Positions 1 to 9,343 of a stretch of DNA of 64,000 nt are shown piece by piece. Made by a program: the position numbers and the translations under genes. The DNA lies in contig NZ_JAZHSD010000001.1 of assembly GCF_036924745.1 (NCBI RefSeq), positions 5,828,001 to 5,892,000 of the forward strand, in the 5' to 3' direction. The stretch comes from Bradyrhizobium sp. AZCC 1693 (GTDB taxonomy: Bacteria > Pseudomonadota > Alphaproteobacteria > Rhizobiales > Xanthobacteraceae). The notes under the pieces are model-generated. The model searched no databases, was not told the origin of the DNA, and worked only from the letters and a program-made list of their open reading frames with translations. Numbering within the stretch: position 1 is the first letter of the stretch; every line of letters starts with the position of its first letter.

Positions 1-1
1 C

Positions 2-712
2 GGCTCACGGTACCTGGAGCGCGCGCGGCGGATTTTGGCCGATATCGGGGAGGCGGAAGGGGCCATCGAGGGCGAGCGCACGCGGCCGGAGGGGCAGCTC
101 GTCATCTCGGCGCCGGTCGGGTTCGGCCGGCTGCATGTCAGCGGAATCGTGACCGCCTACCTGAAGCGCTATGGCGACGTCAGCGTCGACCTCCGCTTGT
201 CCGACCGCATGATCAACCTCGTCGAGGACGGTGTCGATCTCGCGGTCCGGATCGGCCATCTGCCCGATTCGACCCTGGTGGCGCGCCATGTCGGCGAAAT
301 GCGGCGGATCGTGGTGGCTTCGCACGGATATCTCAAGGCGCGCGGCGAGCCGAAGCGGCCGCAGGAGATTTCCGCGCACGACACGATTCAGTTCGGCGCC
401 ATGACAGCGGCGCTCGACTGGCGATTCGTCGAGGACGGCCGCGAGATCCGCGTTGCCGGCACGCCGCGCTTCGCCACCAACAGCTCGGATGCCGCCATCC
501 AGTATGCGGAAGCGGACGGCGGGCTGACGCGGGTGATGGCCTATCAGGCCGCCGAATCGCTCAAAGCAGGGCGGCTCAGGATCGTATTGGCATCGTTCGA
601 ACAGCCGGCGATGCCGATCCAGATCGTCTATCCGACGTCGCGGCTATTGTCGGCCAAGGTGCGCACCTTCATCGATCTCGTGACCGAGATGGCCGACTGG
701 CATTTCGGCTGA
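2..712 (+). CDS. LysR-family transcriptional regulator, C-terminal part (5' truncated by window edge)
   Basis: The reading frame is open from the first bases of the window, so the N-terminal winged helix-turn-helix lies outside it. The visible part starts with the linker helix that follows the HTH in LysR proteins (SRYLERARRILADI), then about 200 residues of the periplasmic-binding-protein-like effector domain, including the typical LRLSDRMINLVEDGVDLAVRIG stretch split here as LRLSDR and DGVDLAVRIG. The family acts as cytoplasmic tetrameric activators or repressors responding to a small molecule. The gene converges on the thioesterase and pobA genes, so it is not placed in the divergent position that usually marks a LysR target; its target is probably upstream of the window. 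The effector cannot be predicted. Confidence 0.85.
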   Translation, partial: GSRYLERARRILADIGEAEGAIEGERTRPEGQLVISAPVGFGRLHVSGIVTAYLKRYGDVSVDLRLSDRMINLVEDGVDLAVRIGHLPDSTLVARHVGEMRRIVVASHGYLKARGEPKRPQEISAHDTIQFGAMTAALDWRFVEDGREIRVAGTPRFATNSSDAAIQYAEADGGLTRVMAYQAAESLKAGRLRIVLASFEQPAMPIQIVYPTSRLLSAKVRTFIDLVTEMADWHFG

Positions 713-718
713 GGCAAT

Positions 719-842
719 CGTGCCCCGGACGCAGCGCAGCGCGTTAGCGGTGTGCTGCAGAGCCGGGGCCCATCTCGATCCGCGCCGCATGGGTCCCGGC
801 TCTGCGGAGCGGCGCTGTGCGCCGCACCGCGTCCGGGACACG
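719..842. repeat. Dispersed palindromic element, family F
   Basis: Outer arms GTGCCCCGGACGC and GCGTCCGGGACAC and inner arms around CAGAGCCGGGGCCCA / TGGGTCCCGGCTCTG form a long imperfect inverted repeat filling the gap between the convergent LysR and thioesterase genes. It could form a bidirectional hairpin and act as a transcription stop. Only one copy is seen in this window. Confidence 0.6.
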
Positions 843-851
843 AGGCTGCCG

Positions 852-1278
852 CTACACCGGCTCCTTCTTCGGCACCACGCGAAACGTCGCGTTCGCCCGT
901 GCGATCACGACACCGTCGGCCTTGATCAGGCTCTGCGCGAAGCAGATCGTCCTGCCGGTCTTGACGACCTCGCTCTCGACCGCGAGCCATTGCCCGACCT
1001 CGGCGGTGCCGACGAAATCGACCGCAAGAGAGATCGTCACCAGCGAGGACACGCCGCCCATCACATGGGCGCAGCTATGGCCCATGGCGTTGTCGGCCAG
1101 CGCCGCAATCAGCCCCGCCGTGAATCAGGCCGCGGCCGTTGGTATGCGGTTTTGCGAGGCGTAGCCCGAGGATGACAGCCTTGCCTGTCCGCTTCGAATA
1201 AAGCGGCTCCCAGGGCTCGGTCAGCGGGCTCTTGCGGGTGTGGCGCTCGAAGCCGTCGGGGATGTCGGTGCCTGTCAT
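852..1278 (-). pseudogene. PaaI-type hotdog thioesterase, interrupted by a single-base frameshift
   Basis: Two overlapping minus-strand frames make one normal protein of about 141 residues if one base is removed. The first frame starts at ATG 1278 and reaches the PaaI active-site motif NGRGLIHGG. The second frame, one base out of register, continues LIAALADNAMGHSCAH and runs to the stop at 852. The joint HGGLIAALADNAMG motif is the classic HGG plus acidic-residue signature of PaaI acyl-CoA thioesterases. The extra base lies in the run of four C at 1113-1116 on the plus strand. The family hydrolyses acyl-CoA or aryl-CoA esters in the cytoplasm. The rest of the gene shows no other damage, so either the mutation is recent or this is a sequencing error in a G/C run. 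The substrate is unknown. Confidence 0.8.
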
Positions 1279-1391
1279 TTGCAACTCGTGTGTTGACGAT
1301 GTCTTTCGTCATTGAACGCCATCCGCGCGTGCAGTGCACCGCCTACAAAGTTTTAAACGGTAATACGACCGGTGTTTGAAATACGCGAAGT

Positions 1392-1512
1392 TGTCGTCAC
1401 CCGCCTTGTGCGCAATTGCGCACTGGGGCGGGTGACCCAGTATTCCAGAGACGTCAGCGATGAACCGAGAAGCCGCGGCGCACTGGATACCGCCTGCGCG
1501 GGGTATGACGAC
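1392..1512. repeat. Dispersed palindromic element, family E (copy 1), with nested 16-bp palindrome
   Basis: Outer arms GTCGTCACCCGCC and GGTATGACGAC with inner CCAGTATTCCAG / CACTGGATACC. The left arm carries an extra perfect 16-bp palindrome, GTGCGCAATTGCGCAC (1408-1423), between CACCCGCC and GGCGGGTG. A second family-E copy flanks and is split by the IS element near 59.7 and 61.0 kb. Confidence 0.7.
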
Positions 1513-1538
1513 GGTAGCGCTTTGGCGTCGCGGAATAC

Positions 1539-2780
<1,242 letters not shown>

Positions 2781-2950
2781 GTTTTTGGCAAAGGGGCGTT
2801 GGCGCAAAAACCGCGATGGTAGTTCGCCGCACCGCAAAAATGGTGCGGCCGCATGTTCGCCTTGAAAAACCGGGTGCTCTAGATAACATGTTAACTAACA
2901 AGATCGGAGCTCGAACGAGCCCGCGTCATGACAAAGGGGAGAGATTGCCG

Positions 2951-3970
2951 ATGAAGAAGATGCTCCTGGCGTTGCTGCTGGCCGCCAGCGTCACGCCTGC
3001 GCTGGCGCAGGAAAAAACCTTCGAGCTGAAACTGTCGCACTGGGTGCCGGCCTCGCACCCGCTGCAGAAGGCCCTCGAGGACTGGGGCAGCGCAGTCGAA
3101 AAGGAATCCGGCGGCACCATCAAATACAAGGTCTTTCCCGCCCAGCAGCTCGGCAAGGCATTCGACCATTACGACATGGCGCGCGACGGCATCGCCGACG
3201 TCACCTACGTCAACCCCGGCTACCAGCCCGGCCGGTTCCCGATCATCGGCGCGGGTGAATTGCCGTTCCTGATGTCGGACGCCAAGGGCGGCTCGATGGC
3301 GCTCGACGCCTGGTATCGCAAATATGCCGAGAAGGAGATGAAGGACGTCAAGTTCTGCCTCGCCTTCATCCATTCGCCGTCGACGTTCCATTCCCGCACC
3401 AAGAAAATCGTCACGCCTGACGACATCAAGGGCATGAAGATCCGCCCTGCCCACGCCACCATGGCCAATTTCGTCACCCAGCTCGGCGGCACCAACGTGC
3501 AGTCCTCGGCGCCGGAGGTCCGTGACATCATCGAGCGCGGCGTCGCCGACGCCGTCACCTTCCCGTGGGGATCGGTGGTGCTGTTCGGCATCGACAAGGT
3601 GACGAAGTATCACATCGAAGCGCCGATCTACGTCACGACGTTTGCCTTCGTGATGAACAAGGACAAATACAACCAGATGTCCGACAAGCAGAAGAAGGCG
3701 ATCGACAACAACTGCAACACGGAAGCCGCCGGCCGGGTCGGCGAGCCTTGGGGCAAGTACGAGGACGCCGGCATCGAGAAGATCAAGGCGATGACCGGTC
3801 ACGAGGTCTACAAGCTGACGCCGGAGCAGACCGCGGCGTGGAAGAAGGCGGCCGAACCGCTGGTCAAGACCTGGGGCGAAGGCGTCAAGAAGAACGGCGA
3901 CGGCGATCCGGACGCGGCGCTGGCCGAGCTCAAGGCTTCGCTCACCAAGTACAACGCGCTCGCGCAATAG
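2951..3970 (+). CDS. TRAP transporter substrate-binding protein (DctP family)
   Basis: Periplasmic receptor of a tripartite ATP-independent transporter, which captures an organic anion for Na+- or H+-driven uptake. ATG 2951 is chosen because it follows AAAGGGGAGA and gives a clean Sec signal peptide ending in TPALAQ (about 20 residues); the frame is open further upstream but without a signal sequence. The mature part (about 319 residues) has the DctP fold cues LSHWVPASHPL near its start, the GMKIRPAHATMANFVTQLGG segment with the conserved Arg that binds the ligand carboxylate, and ADAVTFPWGS. The two TRAP permease genes follow. In R. palustris a TRAP system (TarPQM) next to hydroxycinnamate genes carries p-coumarate; the same ligand class is likely here from context, not from the sequence itself. 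Confidence 0.92.
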   Translation: MKKMLLALLLAASVTPALAQEKTFELKLSHWVPASHPLQKALEDWGSAVEKESGGTIKYKVFPAQQLGKAFDHYDMARDGIADVTYVNPGYQPGRFPIIGAGELPFLMSDAKGGSMALDAWYRKYAEKEMKDVKFCLAFIHSPSTFHSRTKKIVTPDDIKGMKIRPAHATMANFVTQLGGTNVQSSAPEVRDIIERGVADAVTFPWGSVVLFGIDKVTKYHIEAPIYVTTFAFVMNKDKYNQMSDKQKKAIDNNCNTEAAGRVGEPWGKYEDAGIEKIKAMTGHEVYKLTPEQTAAWKKAAEPLVKTWGEGVKKNGDGDPDAALAELKASLTKYNALAQ

Positions 3971-3988
3971 AAACGTAAGTGCCTTCGT

Positions 3989-4014
3989 CGGCGGCAGGGA
4001 TCGTCCTGCCGCCG
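3989..4014 (+). terminator. Hairpin between TRAP binding-protein and permease genes
   Basis: A 10-bp perfect stem (CGGCGGCAGG / CCTGCCGCCG, 6-base loop) followed by TCTTTA lies in the 78-base gap after the binding-protein stop. It resembles a leaky intrinsic terminator or an mRNA-stabilising hairpin, which would keep the receptor in excess over the membrane subunits. Confidence 0.6.
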
Positions 4015-4048
4015 TCTTTACCTGCCATCGCAGCCGTTCGGAGCGGAC

Positions 4049-4558
4049 ATGAATCGCGCGTGGATGGATCGTTTCATCGACACCATCGAATGGATCGCCG
4101 CCGGCTTTGTCGGCATCGTGGCGCTTAACATCTTTATCGGCGTGCTGCTGCGCAACACGCTGAACTATGCGATCCCCGATTCCTTCGATATCGGGCGCAT
4201 GCTGCTCGGCATCCTGATCTTCTGGGGCATCGCCGCCACCAGCTATCGCGGCGGCCATATCACCGTCGACCTGATCTGGGCCAATGTCGGTCCAAAGTAC
4301 CAGCGCATGATCGATGTGTTCGCGACGCTGGTGCTGCTGTTCGTCGTGACGGCGCAGACCTATACCTTGTTCGACAAGGTGCGCGGCACCTACAACGACA
4401 ATGTCCTCACCTTCGACATGCACATGCCGACCTGGCCGTTCTTCGCCGTCGCCTGGGCGGGCGACGGCGCTGCTGTGCTCTTGATCGCGATCCGTACCTA
4501 TCGGCTGATCTTCCATCCCGAAGATATCCATGATGCCAAAGTGAAGACGGTGGAGTAG
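4049..4558 (+). CDS. TRAP transporter small permease subunit (DctQ family)
   Basis: Small integral membrane subunit of the TRAP transporter, 169 residues. Four hydrophobic segments can be traced: IEWIAAGFVGIVALNIFIGV near residue 12, MLLGILIFWGIAATSY near 50, MIDVFATLVLLFVVTAQTY near 85 and WPFFAVAWAGDGAAVLLIAI near 130. This matches the four-helix DctQ layout that pairs with the large permease. ATG 4049 follows GGAGCGGAC. The stop is six bases before the next start, so it is translated with the large permease. Confidence 0.9.
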   Translation: MNRAWMDRFIDTIEWIAAGFVGIVALNIFIGVLLRNTLNYAIPDSFDIGRMLLGILIFWGIAATSYRGGHITVDLIWANVGPKYQRMIDVFATLVLLFVVTAQTYTLFDKVRGTYNDNVLTFDMHMPTWPFFAVAWAGDGAAVLLIAIRTYRLIFHPEDIHDAKVKTVE

Positions 4559-4564
4559 GCGAGT

Positions 4565-5881
4565 ATGAGCACCGACGCCGTCGCCGTCCTCGGATTTGTC
4601 GCGCTGTTTGCGCTGATGCTGCTGCGTGTGCCCGTCGGCATGGCGATGGGCCTCGTCGGCGTCTGCGGCTTCGGTTATCTGGTCGGCTTCGCGCCGGCGC
4701 TGAAACTGGTCGGTCAGACCTCGATGCGCACGGTGACCGACTATACGTTCGGCGTGATTCCGATGTTCCTGCTGATGGGAACATTTGTCAGCAATTCCGG
4801 CATGAGCCGCGAACTTTTTCGCGCCGCCAACGGTTTTGTCGGCCATCTCCGCGGCGGGCTCGGCATTGCCACGGTGGCAGCCTGCGGCGGCTTTGCCGCG
4901 ATCTGCGGCTCGTCGGTGGCGACCGCTGCGACCTTCTCGGCGGTCGCCTATCCGGAAATGCGCCGCTTCGGCTATCCGCAATCCTTCGCCACCGGCGTCA
5001 TTGCGGCCGGCGGCACGCTCGGCGCCATGCTGCCGCCGTCGACGGTGCTCGCGGTCTACGGCATCATCACCGAGCAGGACATCGGAAAACTGTTCATTGC
5101 CGGCATCATTCCCGGCCTGCTGGCGATGACCATGTACATGATCACCATCGCGCTGATCGGCTGGTTCCGCCCGAACTTCCTGCCGACAGGCAAGCAAACC
5201 ACCTGGCGCGAGCGCTTTGCCGGGTTGAAGGACATCTGGGCGCCGGTGCTGCTGTTCATCTTCGTGATCGGCGGGCTCTACGGCCTGCCGTTCCTGCCGC
5301 GCTTTACGCCCACTGAGGCGGGCGGCGTCGGTGCCACCGGCGCGTTCCTGATCGGCGTGCTCACCGGCCGGCTCGACAAGGAAAAAATCCTGAATTCGCT
5401 GTTGCAAGCGACCCGCACCGCAGCCGCAGTGTTCACGGTGCTGATCGGCGCGCTGATCTTCGGCTATTTCCTGACGGTGACGCAGACCCCGCAGAAAGTG
5501 ACCGAGCTTCTCACCGGTCTCGGTCTCGGCTCCTATGGCATCCTCGCCTTGATCATGGTGATGTATCTGGTGCTGGGCTGCCTGATGGATGCCATGGCGA
5601 TGATCATCCTGACGGTACCGATCATCTTCCCCGTCATCATGCATCTCGGCTTCGATCCGATCTGGTTCGGCGTCATCATCGTGATGACGGTGGAGCTCGG
5701 CCTGATCCATCCGCCGGTCGGCATGAATGTGTTCGTGATCAAGAGCGTGGTGAAGGACGTGTCGTTCTCGACCATCTTCCGCGGTGTGATCCCGTTCGTG
5801 GCGACTGACCTGATCCGGCTGGTAATCCTGATCGCATTTCCGATCCTGGCGCTGTGGTTGCCGCAACGCATGGCCGGATAG
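4565..5881 (+). CDS. TRAP transporter large permease subunit (DctM family)
   Basis: Main translocation subunit, 438 residues, the usual DctM length. The sequence is hydrophobic throughout, with about a dozen membrane segments and the family's Gly/Ala/Ser-rich re-entrant stretches: GFAAICGSSVATAATFSAVAYPEMRRFGY near residue 115 (split across GFAAICGSSVATAATF and PEMRRFGY) and GGTLGAMLPPSTVLAVYG near 145, plus LIHPPVGMNVFVIK near 380. It belongs to the transport operon with the binding protein and small permease. A DUF3237 gene starts 14 bases after its stop and is probably cotranscribed. Confidence 0.93.
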   Translation: MSTDAVAVLGFVALFALMLLRVPVGMAMGLVGVCGFGYLVGFAPALKLVGQTSMRTVTDYTFGVIPMFLLMGTFVSNSGMSRELFRAANGFVGHLRGGLGIATVAACGGFAAICGSSVATAATFSAVAYPEMRRFGYPQSFATGVIAAGGTLGAMLPPSTVLAVYGIITEQDIGKLFIAGIIPGLLAMTMYMITIALIGWFRPNFLPTGKQTTWRERFAGLKDIWAPVLLFIFVIGGLYGLPFLPRFTPTEAGGVGATGAFLIGVLTGRLDKEKILNSLLQATRTAAAVFTVLIGALIFGYFLTVTQTPQKVTELLTGLGLGSYGILALIMVMYLVLGCLMDAMAMIILTVPIIFPVIMHLGFDPIWFGVIIVMTVELGLIHPPVGMNVFVIKSVVKDVSFSTIFRGVIPFVATDLIRLVILIAFPILALWLPQRMAG

Positions 5882-5895
5882 CGCACGAGGCGCCG

Positions 5896-6357
5896 ATGAC
5901 CCCGCAACTCCTGACCAGATATGTCTTCACCATCACGGTGCGGATCGGCGAGGTGACATCGGCCGGCGAGATCGGCACCGGCGTGCGCCGGATCATTCCG
6001 ATTATCGGCGGCGGGGTGAAGGGCGAGGGCATCAACGGCAAGGTCTGCCCCTTCGGCGCCGACTTCCAGATCATTCGGCCCAACGAGCTGATCGAACTCG
6101 AGGCAAAATACGCCTTCGAGACCGACGACGGCGCCGTCGTCTATGTCGAGAACAAGGGCCTGCGCTTCGGCCCGGTCGAACTGCTGCAAAAGCTCAAGCG
6201 CGGCGAGCCGGTCGATCCCAAACTGATCTATTTCCGCACCGTGCCGCGGTTCGAGACCGGGGCCGAAAAATACCGCTGGCTGATGGAAAACCTGTTCATC
6301 GGCTCCGCCGCCCGCCACGCCGACCGTGTGGTGATCGACGTGCACCAGGTGCTGTGA
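5896..6357 (+). CDS. DUF3237 domain protein
   Basis: A 153-residue protein with no signal peptide that I recognise as DUF3237 from its overall pattern (LLTRYVFTITVRIGE at the start, GTGVRRIIPIIGGGVKGEGI near residue 35, and YFRTVPRFETGAEKYRWL near 115). The family is predicted to be a small beta-rich fold and has no established activity that I know of. ATG 5896 is preferred to an in-frame start inside dctM because it has ACGAGG upstream and begins right where homology-like sequence begins. It sits at the end of the TRAP operon and just before the CoA-ester operon, so a role in aromatic acid metabolism is plausible, for example in handling the CoA thioester or keto acid left after side-chain oxidation. 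That role is inference. Confidence 0.8.
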   Translation: MTPQLLTRYVFTITVRIGEVTSAGEIGTGVRRIIPIIGGGVKGEGINGKVCPFGADFQIIRPNELIELEAKYAFETDDGAVVYVENKGLRFGPVELLQKLKRGEPVDPKLIYFRTVPRFETGAEKYRWLMENLFIGSAARHADRVVIDVHQVL

Positions 6358-6360
6358 CGC

Positions 6361-6550
6361 TCTCTTACCCTGCCTTGGAGGGGGAGGGTCGGCTCACATT
6401 GAGCGCAGCGAAAATGTGAGACGGGGTGGGGTGATCTCTCAACTCGGGCACTGTTAGATGTGGAAAGACCGTCACCCCACCCCGCTACGCATTCCGCTTC
6501 GCTGCATGCGTAGCGACCCTCCCCCTCCAGGGACCCTCCAGGGGAGGGTG
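6361..6550. repeat. Dispersed palindromic element, family D (copy 1)
   Basis: A long imperfect inverted repeat with arms GGAGGGGGAGGGTCG / CGACCCTCCCCCTCC and inner ACGGGGTGGGGTGA / TCACCCCACCCCG. It ends only a few bases before the -35 box of the next operon. Similar architecture recurs at 42790-42945. Confidence 0.65.
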
Positions 6551-6554
6551 GGCA

Positions 6555-6582
6555 TTGACTCCTCCCAAATTCGTTATAAAAT
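6555..6582 (+). promoter_or_regulatory. Predicted sigma-70 type promoter for the hydroxycinnamoyl-CoA operon
   Basis: TTGACT (6555-6560), 16-base spacer, TAAAAT (6577-6582). The palindrome at 6573-6587 covers the -10 box, an arrangement expected for direct repression. Confidence 0.55.
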
Positions 6583-6587
6583 ATAAC
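6573..6587. promoter_or_regulatory. Putative MarR (CouR-like) operator 2
   Basis: GTTATA-AAA-TATAAC, a perfect 6-bp-arm palindrome. Its 14 bases from 6574 match TTATNNNATATAAC shared with sites at 2767 and 18368. It overlaps the predicted -10 box of the hydratase/ligase operon. Confidence 0.65.
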
Positions 6588-6615
6588 TATTCTGCAAAGG
6601 AAGTAAAATACGCCC

Positions 6616-7416
6616 ATGGGAAACGCCTCCACCGCCGCCGCGGGTTCATCCGACCTGCTCAAGATCGAGCAGAAGGGCGCGGTGCTGACCGTGGGCCTCA
6701 ACCGCCCGGCCAAGCGCAACGCGCTGAATGACGGCATCATCCTCGCGATCCAGGATTGCTTCGCCAATCTCCCCGAGGGGACAGGCGCCGTGGTCATCCA
6801 TGGCGTCGGTGACCATTTCTCATCCGGCCTCGATCTGTCCGAACTGACCGAGCACGACGCCACCGAGGGCTTGCGGCACTCCCAGATGTGGCACCGGGTG
6901 TTCGACCGTATCCAGTATAGCCGCATCCCCGTGATCGCGGCGCTGAAGGGCGCGGTGATCGGTGGCGGCCTGGAACTGGCCTGCGCGGCGCATATCCGCG
7001 TCGCCGAACCTAGCGCCTATTTCGCGCTGCCCGAGGGCCAGCGCGGCATTTTCGTCGGTGGCGGCGGATCGGTGCGGCTGCCGCGGCTGATCGGCGTGGC
7101 GCGGATGATCGACATGATGCTGACGGGGCGGGTCTACTCGGCCACCGAAGGCTCGGCCTATGGCTTCTCGCAATATCTCACCGAAGCCGGCGGGGCGCTG
7201 CCGAAGGCGCTGGAACTCGCCGAAAGAGTGGCTGCGAACGCGCCGCTGACAAATTTTGCGGTGCTGCAGGCGTTGCCGATGATCGCGGAGGCCAATCCGC
7301 AAACGGGCCTTTTGATGGAATCCCTGATGGCGACGGTGGCGCAGAGCGACAAGGAAGCCAAGCGCCGCATTCGCGCGTTTCTCGATCACAAGACCGCAAA
7401 GGTGAAGCCGACCTGA
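6616..7416 (+). CDS. Crotonase-family enoyl-CoA hydratase (candidate hydroxycinnamoyl-CoA hydratase)
   Basis: A 266-residue crotonase-fold enzyme. The oxyanion-hole segments HFSSGLDLSEL (near residue 75) and KGAVIGGGLELACAAHIRVA (near 113) are present, and the Glu in ALPEGQRGIFVGGGGSV (near 140) aligns with the catalytic Glu of hydratases. It is the first gene of an operon; its stop directly abuts the start of the feruloyl-CoA synthase (TGA then ATG). From this pairing the likely reaction is hydration of p-coumaroyl- or feruloyl-CoA to the beta-hydroxyacyl-CoA. Some relatives also cleave this to an aldehyde and acetyl-CoA, but no aldehyde dehydrogenase gene is present nearby while a beta-hydroxyacyl dehydrogenase is, which favours a hydration-only role. 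Confidence 0.85.
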   Translation: MGNASTAAAGSSDLLKIEQKGAVLTVGLNRPAKRNALNDGIILAIQDCFANLPEGTGAVVIHGVGDHFSSGLDLSELTEHDATEGLRHSQMWHRVFDRIQYSRIPVIAALKGAVIGGGLELACAAHIRVAEPSAYFALPEGQRGIFVGGGGSVRLPRLIGVARMIDMMLTGRVYSATEGSAYGFSQYLTEAGGALPKALELAERVAANAPLTNFAVLQALPMIAEANPQTGLLMESLMATVAQSDKEAKRRIRAFLDHKTAKVKPT

Positions 7417-9306
7417 ATGAGCGCAACGCCCAGCATGTCCGCCTCGACCGAATCCGCCGCGCGCGCTGGCGGTCATCCGCTGCGCCCGATTTCGTTCGGC
7501 ACGCCCGCGGTGCATGTCGAGCGCCGCGACGACGGCACCATTTATCTGCGCCCGAAGGCGCAGTTGCTCGACTATCCTGTGCGCATCACCGACCGCCTGC
7601 ATCATTGGGCCGCAGCCGCGCCCGATCGGGTCTTCATGGCGGAGCGGAACGCAGCACGGGGCTGGCGGCAGATCACCTATGCGGAGTTGCTCTCCTCCTC
7701 GCGGCACATCGCATCTGCGCTGCTGGCCCGCGGCCTGTCGGCCGAGAAGCCGGTCGTCATTCTCTCCGGTAACTCGGTCGATCACGCATTGATCGCGTTC
7801 GGCGCGCTCTATGCGGGCATTCCCTTCTGTCCGGTATCGCCGGCCTATTCGCTGGTGTCGCGGGACTACGGCAAGCTCGGCTATCTGATGAAGCTTCTGA
7901 CGCCGGGCCTCGTGTTCGCCGACGACGCCACGAAATTTGCCGATGCGCTGGCCGCCAACGTATCGTTCGGCACCGAAATCGCGGCCTCGCGCGGCGCCGT
8001 GGCCGGCCGCGACGTCACCACACTGGCGGATCTGATGGCAACGCCGCTGCATCCGCGCCTCGATGCCGTGCACGAGGCGATCGGCCCGGACACGATCGCA
8101 AAATTCCTGCTGACGTCGGGTTCGACGGGCAACCCGAAGGCGGTCATCAACACCCAGCGGATGATCTGCGCCAACCAGGTGATGCTGCGCGAGACGCTGG
8201 CGTTTTTGAAGGACGAGCCGCCGGTTATCGTCGACTGGCTGCCGTGGAACCACACGTTTGGCGGCAATCACAATATCGGGCTGACGCTGTACAATGGCGG
8301 CTCGATGTATCTCGACGAGGGCAAGCCGATGCCCGGCGGCATCGAGGAGACCGTGCGCAATCTCCAGGAGATTTCGCCGACGGTCTATTTCAACGTGCCC
8401 AAGGGCTATGAATCGCTGCTGCCCTATCTGCGCGACGATGCAGGCTTGCGGAAGAAATTCTTTGCTCGCCTCCATGCGATGTTCTTCTCGGGCGCGGCGC
8501 TGTCGGCCTTTGTCTGGAACAGCCTCGACGAGCTTTCCGTTCAGGAAACCGGCTATCGCGTGCCGATGCTGACTGGACTCGGCGCCACCGAAACCGCGCC
8601 GTTCTTCATGTCGGTCAATCCGCACACCAGCCGCTCCGGCCATGTCGGGCTGCCGGTGCTGGGCAATGACGCGAAACTCGTACCCAACAACGGCAAGCTG
8701 GAGGTTCGCGCCAAAGGGCCGAACGTGATGCCGGGCTACTGGCGTCAGCCTGACATGACGGCGAAGGCCTTCGACGAGGAAGGCTTCTACAAAATGGGCG
8801 ATGCGCTGAAGCCGGTCGACCCCGATAATTTCGACGCCGGGTTCGATTTCGACGGCCGCACCGGCGAAGACTTCAAGCTCGCCAGCGGGACCTGGGTCAG
8901 CGTTGGGCCGTTGCGGGCGCGTTTCGTCGGCGCTTGCGCGCCGCTGGTGCGCGACGTCGTCATTGCCGGCATCAACCGTGACGAAATATCGGCGCTGGTG
9001 GTACTCGACCTCGACGGCTGCCGCCTGATCAATCCAACGCTCCCGCCAGACGATCTTGCCACTGCTGCGTCCGATCCGCTGATCGTTGCGGCCTTCCGCG
9101 AACGTTTCCAAGCGCTGGTGGCTGGCGCCACGGGCTCGTCGACCCGGATTACGCGCGCGGTGCTGCTCGATAGGCCGCTGTCGATCGATCGCGGCGAGGT
9201 CACCGACAAGGGCTCGATCAACCAGCGCGCGGTGCTGGAAAACCGCAGCGCGCTGATCGAGGAGATTTATTCGCCCGCGCCGCCGGCGCAGGTGATTACA
9301 CTGTAG
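7417..9306 (+). CDS. fcs: Feruloyl-CoA / p-coumaroyl-CoA synthase (ANL superfamily)
   Basis: Cytoplasmic ATP-dependent ligase that activates hydroxycinnamates to CoA thioesters. At 629 residues it has the length and layout of the feruloyl-CoA synthase group: the ATP-binding P-loop LLTSGSTGNPKAVI near residue 230, the motif VDWLPWNHTFGGNHNIGLTLYNGG near 270 (WLPWNHTFGGNH is the key part), LTGLGATETAP near 385, and the hinge TGEDFKLASGTWVSVGPLR near 485, which replaces the usual DRxKD motif in this subgroup. Translation probably couples to the upstream hydratase because the stop and start codons abut. The operon context with the hydratase, SDR and thioesterase supports a hydroxycinnamate substrate; which one is preferred cannot be told. 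Confidence 0.9.
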   Translation: MSATPSMSASTESAARAGGHPLRPISFGTPAVHVERRDDGTIYLRPKAQLLDYPVRITDRLHHWAAAAPDRVFMAERNAARGWRQITYAELLSSSRHIASALLARGLSAEKPVVILSGNSVDHALIAFGALYAGIPFCPVSPAYSLVSRDYGKLGYLMKLLTPGLVFADDATKFADALAANVSFGTEIAASRGAVAGRDVTTLADLMATPLHPRLDAVHEAIGPDTIAKFLLTSGSTGNPKAVINTQRMICANQVMLRETLAFLKDEPPVIVDWLPWNHTFGGNHNIGLTLYNGGSMYLDEGKPMPGGIEETVRNLQEISPTVYFNVPKGYESLLPYLRDDAGLRKKFFARLHAMFFSGAALSAFVWNSLDELSVQETGYRVPMLTGLGATETAPFFMSVNPHTSRSGHVGLPVLGNDAKLVPNNGKLEVRAKGPNVMPGYWRQPDMTAKAFDEEGFYKMGDALKPVDPDNFDAGFDFDGRTGEDFKLASGTWVSVGPLRARFVGACAPLVRDVVIAGINRDEISALVVLDLDGCRLINPTLPPDDLATAASDPLIVAAFRERFQALVAGATGSSTRITRAVLLDRPLSIDRGEVTDKGSINQRAVLENRSALIEEIYSPAPPAQVITL

Positions 9307-9343
9307 CCGAATTCGTAACTGAGTTTGTCAGGGAGAGCACACC

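Noticed and set aside
2891..5866. Very long minus-strand open frame (about 990 codons) opposite the TRAP genes
   Set aside because: It is low-complexity, rich in His, Asp, Arg and Gln, and mirrors three well-recognised genes on the plus strand. Long antisense frames are common in GC-rich DNA.
6820..9111. Long minus-strand open frame opposite the hydratase and feruloyl-CoA synthase genes
   Set aside because: Antisense shadow with no recognisable domain; the plus strand genes are clear.
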